A stretch of 64,000 nt of DNA from contig NZ_JBGKFB010000001.1 in assembly GCF_041333735.1 (NCBI RefSeq), forward strand, positions 1 to 64,000, given 5' to 3'. A model generated the notes under the pieces. The model made no database searches, was not told where the DNA came from, and saw only the letters and a program-made list of their open reading frames with translations. Position numbers and translations under genes: made by a program. Below, in pieces: positions 63,282-64,000 of this stretch (the first letter of the stretch is position 1; the number at the start of each line of letters is the position of its first letter). Origin of the DNA: Veillonella sp. GTDB taxonomy: Bacteria; Bacillota; Negativicutes; Veillonellales; Veillonellaceae.

Positions 63282-64000
63282 TTAGCTTTTACGCCGTTCC
63301 TCCCAGTCGTGAAGTAACTGTTCTTCTTTGCCTCTTTTAATACCATTGTAATATATAGCATCCTTAAGAGGTGTTGGTAAATATTGCTGTTTTACATAGC
63401 CATTTGGATAGTTATGAGCATATTTATAAGTGTTCCCATGGCCTAGTTTGCTAGCACCACTATAATGACTATCTTTTAAATGATCTGGCACCTGTCCACA
63501 ATCCTTGTGGCGCACATCGGCAATGGCTGCATCGATTGCCATATAAGCAGAATTACTTTTCGGCGCTAAGGCTACATAACAAGCCGCCTCAGATAATATA
63601 ATGCGCGCTTCCGGGAAGCCTACCATATGAGCGGCTTGAGCGGCTGCATTAGCAAGAATTAAAGCTTGAGGATCTGCTAGACCTACATCTTCAGCAGCAC
63701 AAATTACGATACGACGAGCGATAAAGTTTGGATCTTCGCCAGCTTCAATCATACGAGCGAGATAATGAACCGTCGCTTGTACATCAGAACCACGCATACT
63801 TTTAATAAACGCAGAAATCGTATCGTAGTGACTATCGCCTTTTTTGTCGTATGTATAAATACGGCGGCCTACGACCTTTTCAAGGACCTCTATAGTAATA
63901 GACCCTTCATCAGGTACCATTGCTGCTGCCTGCTCTAAAATATTTAACGCCATACGCCCATCGCCATTGACGAAAATCCCTACATCTTCAAGAACCTCAT
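63282..64000 (-). CDS. rarA: Replication-associated recombination protein RarA, C-terminal part
   Basis: The frame is open to the window edge, so the 5' part is missing. What is present includes the C-terminal MgsA-type tetramerisation domain: YDTISAFIKSMRGSDVQATVHYLARMI, ARRIVICAAEDVGLADPQAL, and YKYAHNYPNGYVKQQYLP. The AAA+ motor would be upstream. RarA acts at stalled forks and ends of chromosomes. It lies 80 bases upstream of ftsK. Confidence 0.95.
   Translation of the reverse strand, partial: EVLEDVGIFVNGDGRMALNILEQAAAMVPDEGSITIEVLEKVVGRRIYTYDKKGDSHYDTISAFIKSMRGSDVQATVHYLARMIEAGEDPNFIARRIVICAAEDVGLADPQALILANAAAQAAHMVGFPEARIILSEAACYVALAPKSNSAYMAIDAAIADVRHKDCGQVPDHLKDSHYSGASKLGHGNTYKYAHNYPNGYVKQQYLPTPLKDAIYYNGIKRGKEEQLLHDWEERRKS

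Overview
The window is a contiguous, AT-rich bacterial chromosome segment. Its gene content and order point to a Negativicute, most likely Veillonella. The evidence is the Firmicutes-type blocks alaS-ireB-ruvX-DUF1292, mltG-trmR-trhP, infC-rpmI-rplT, dnaG-sigA-trmK-nif3, and ftsK-rodZ with rimO-cinA-recA-recX-rny. These sit beside an oxygen-sensitive membrane NiFe hydrogenase and many small secreted proteins of unknown function. The genus is an inference from content, since there is no 16S gene here.

Layout. 0-4.8 kb: an acidic NTF2-like protein, a phosphoglycolate-phosphatase-like HAD enzyme, and an overlapping pair of a YkvI-like permease and a ThrE-type exporter. 4.8-18 kb is the accessory region. 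It holds a family of secreted proteins, an OFA-type MFS transporter behind a ZTP riboswitch, a three-copy composite repeat that is a type I toxin-antitoxin locus (one copy with its toxin, two without), a nuclease gene broken by one stop codon and divergent from a nuclease-helicase (DUF2075) gene, and relics of a partial duplication. 18-19.4 kb: the rplT-rpmI-infC operon with an attenuating leader and an AUU start codon for IF-3. 19.5-24 kb: a DASS transporter, a MarR-like regulator and a second MFS transporter, set among three tandem-repeat arrays (14, 53 and 13 bp units). 24-26.3 kb: thrS with a T-box leader.

26.4-63.9 kb is almost wholly minus strand and mostly housekeeping: tRNA wobble hydroxylation and methylation (trhP, trmR), MltG, DUF1292, RuvX, IreB, AlaS, an NlpC/P60 hydrolase, a GT2 glycosyltransferase, the hydrogenase operon (small and large subunits, cytochrome b, maturation protease, HupH-like), thioredoxin, RNase P RNA, Nif3, TrmK, a tRNA with CAU anticodon, queD-queE-folE, SigA, DnaG, RNase Y, RecX, RecA, CinA, RimO, a solute-binding protein, YgiQ, a RodZ-like protein, FtsK, and the 3' part of rarA cut by the window edge.

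The strongest points for follow-up are the composite type I toxin-antitoxin repeat with toxin-deleted copies, the ZTP riboswitch on a putative formate/oxalate-type transporter, the broken nuclease beside the DUF2075 gene, and the 53-bp array whose period equals about five helical turns. All calls were made by reading the sequence. No database or folding program was run.
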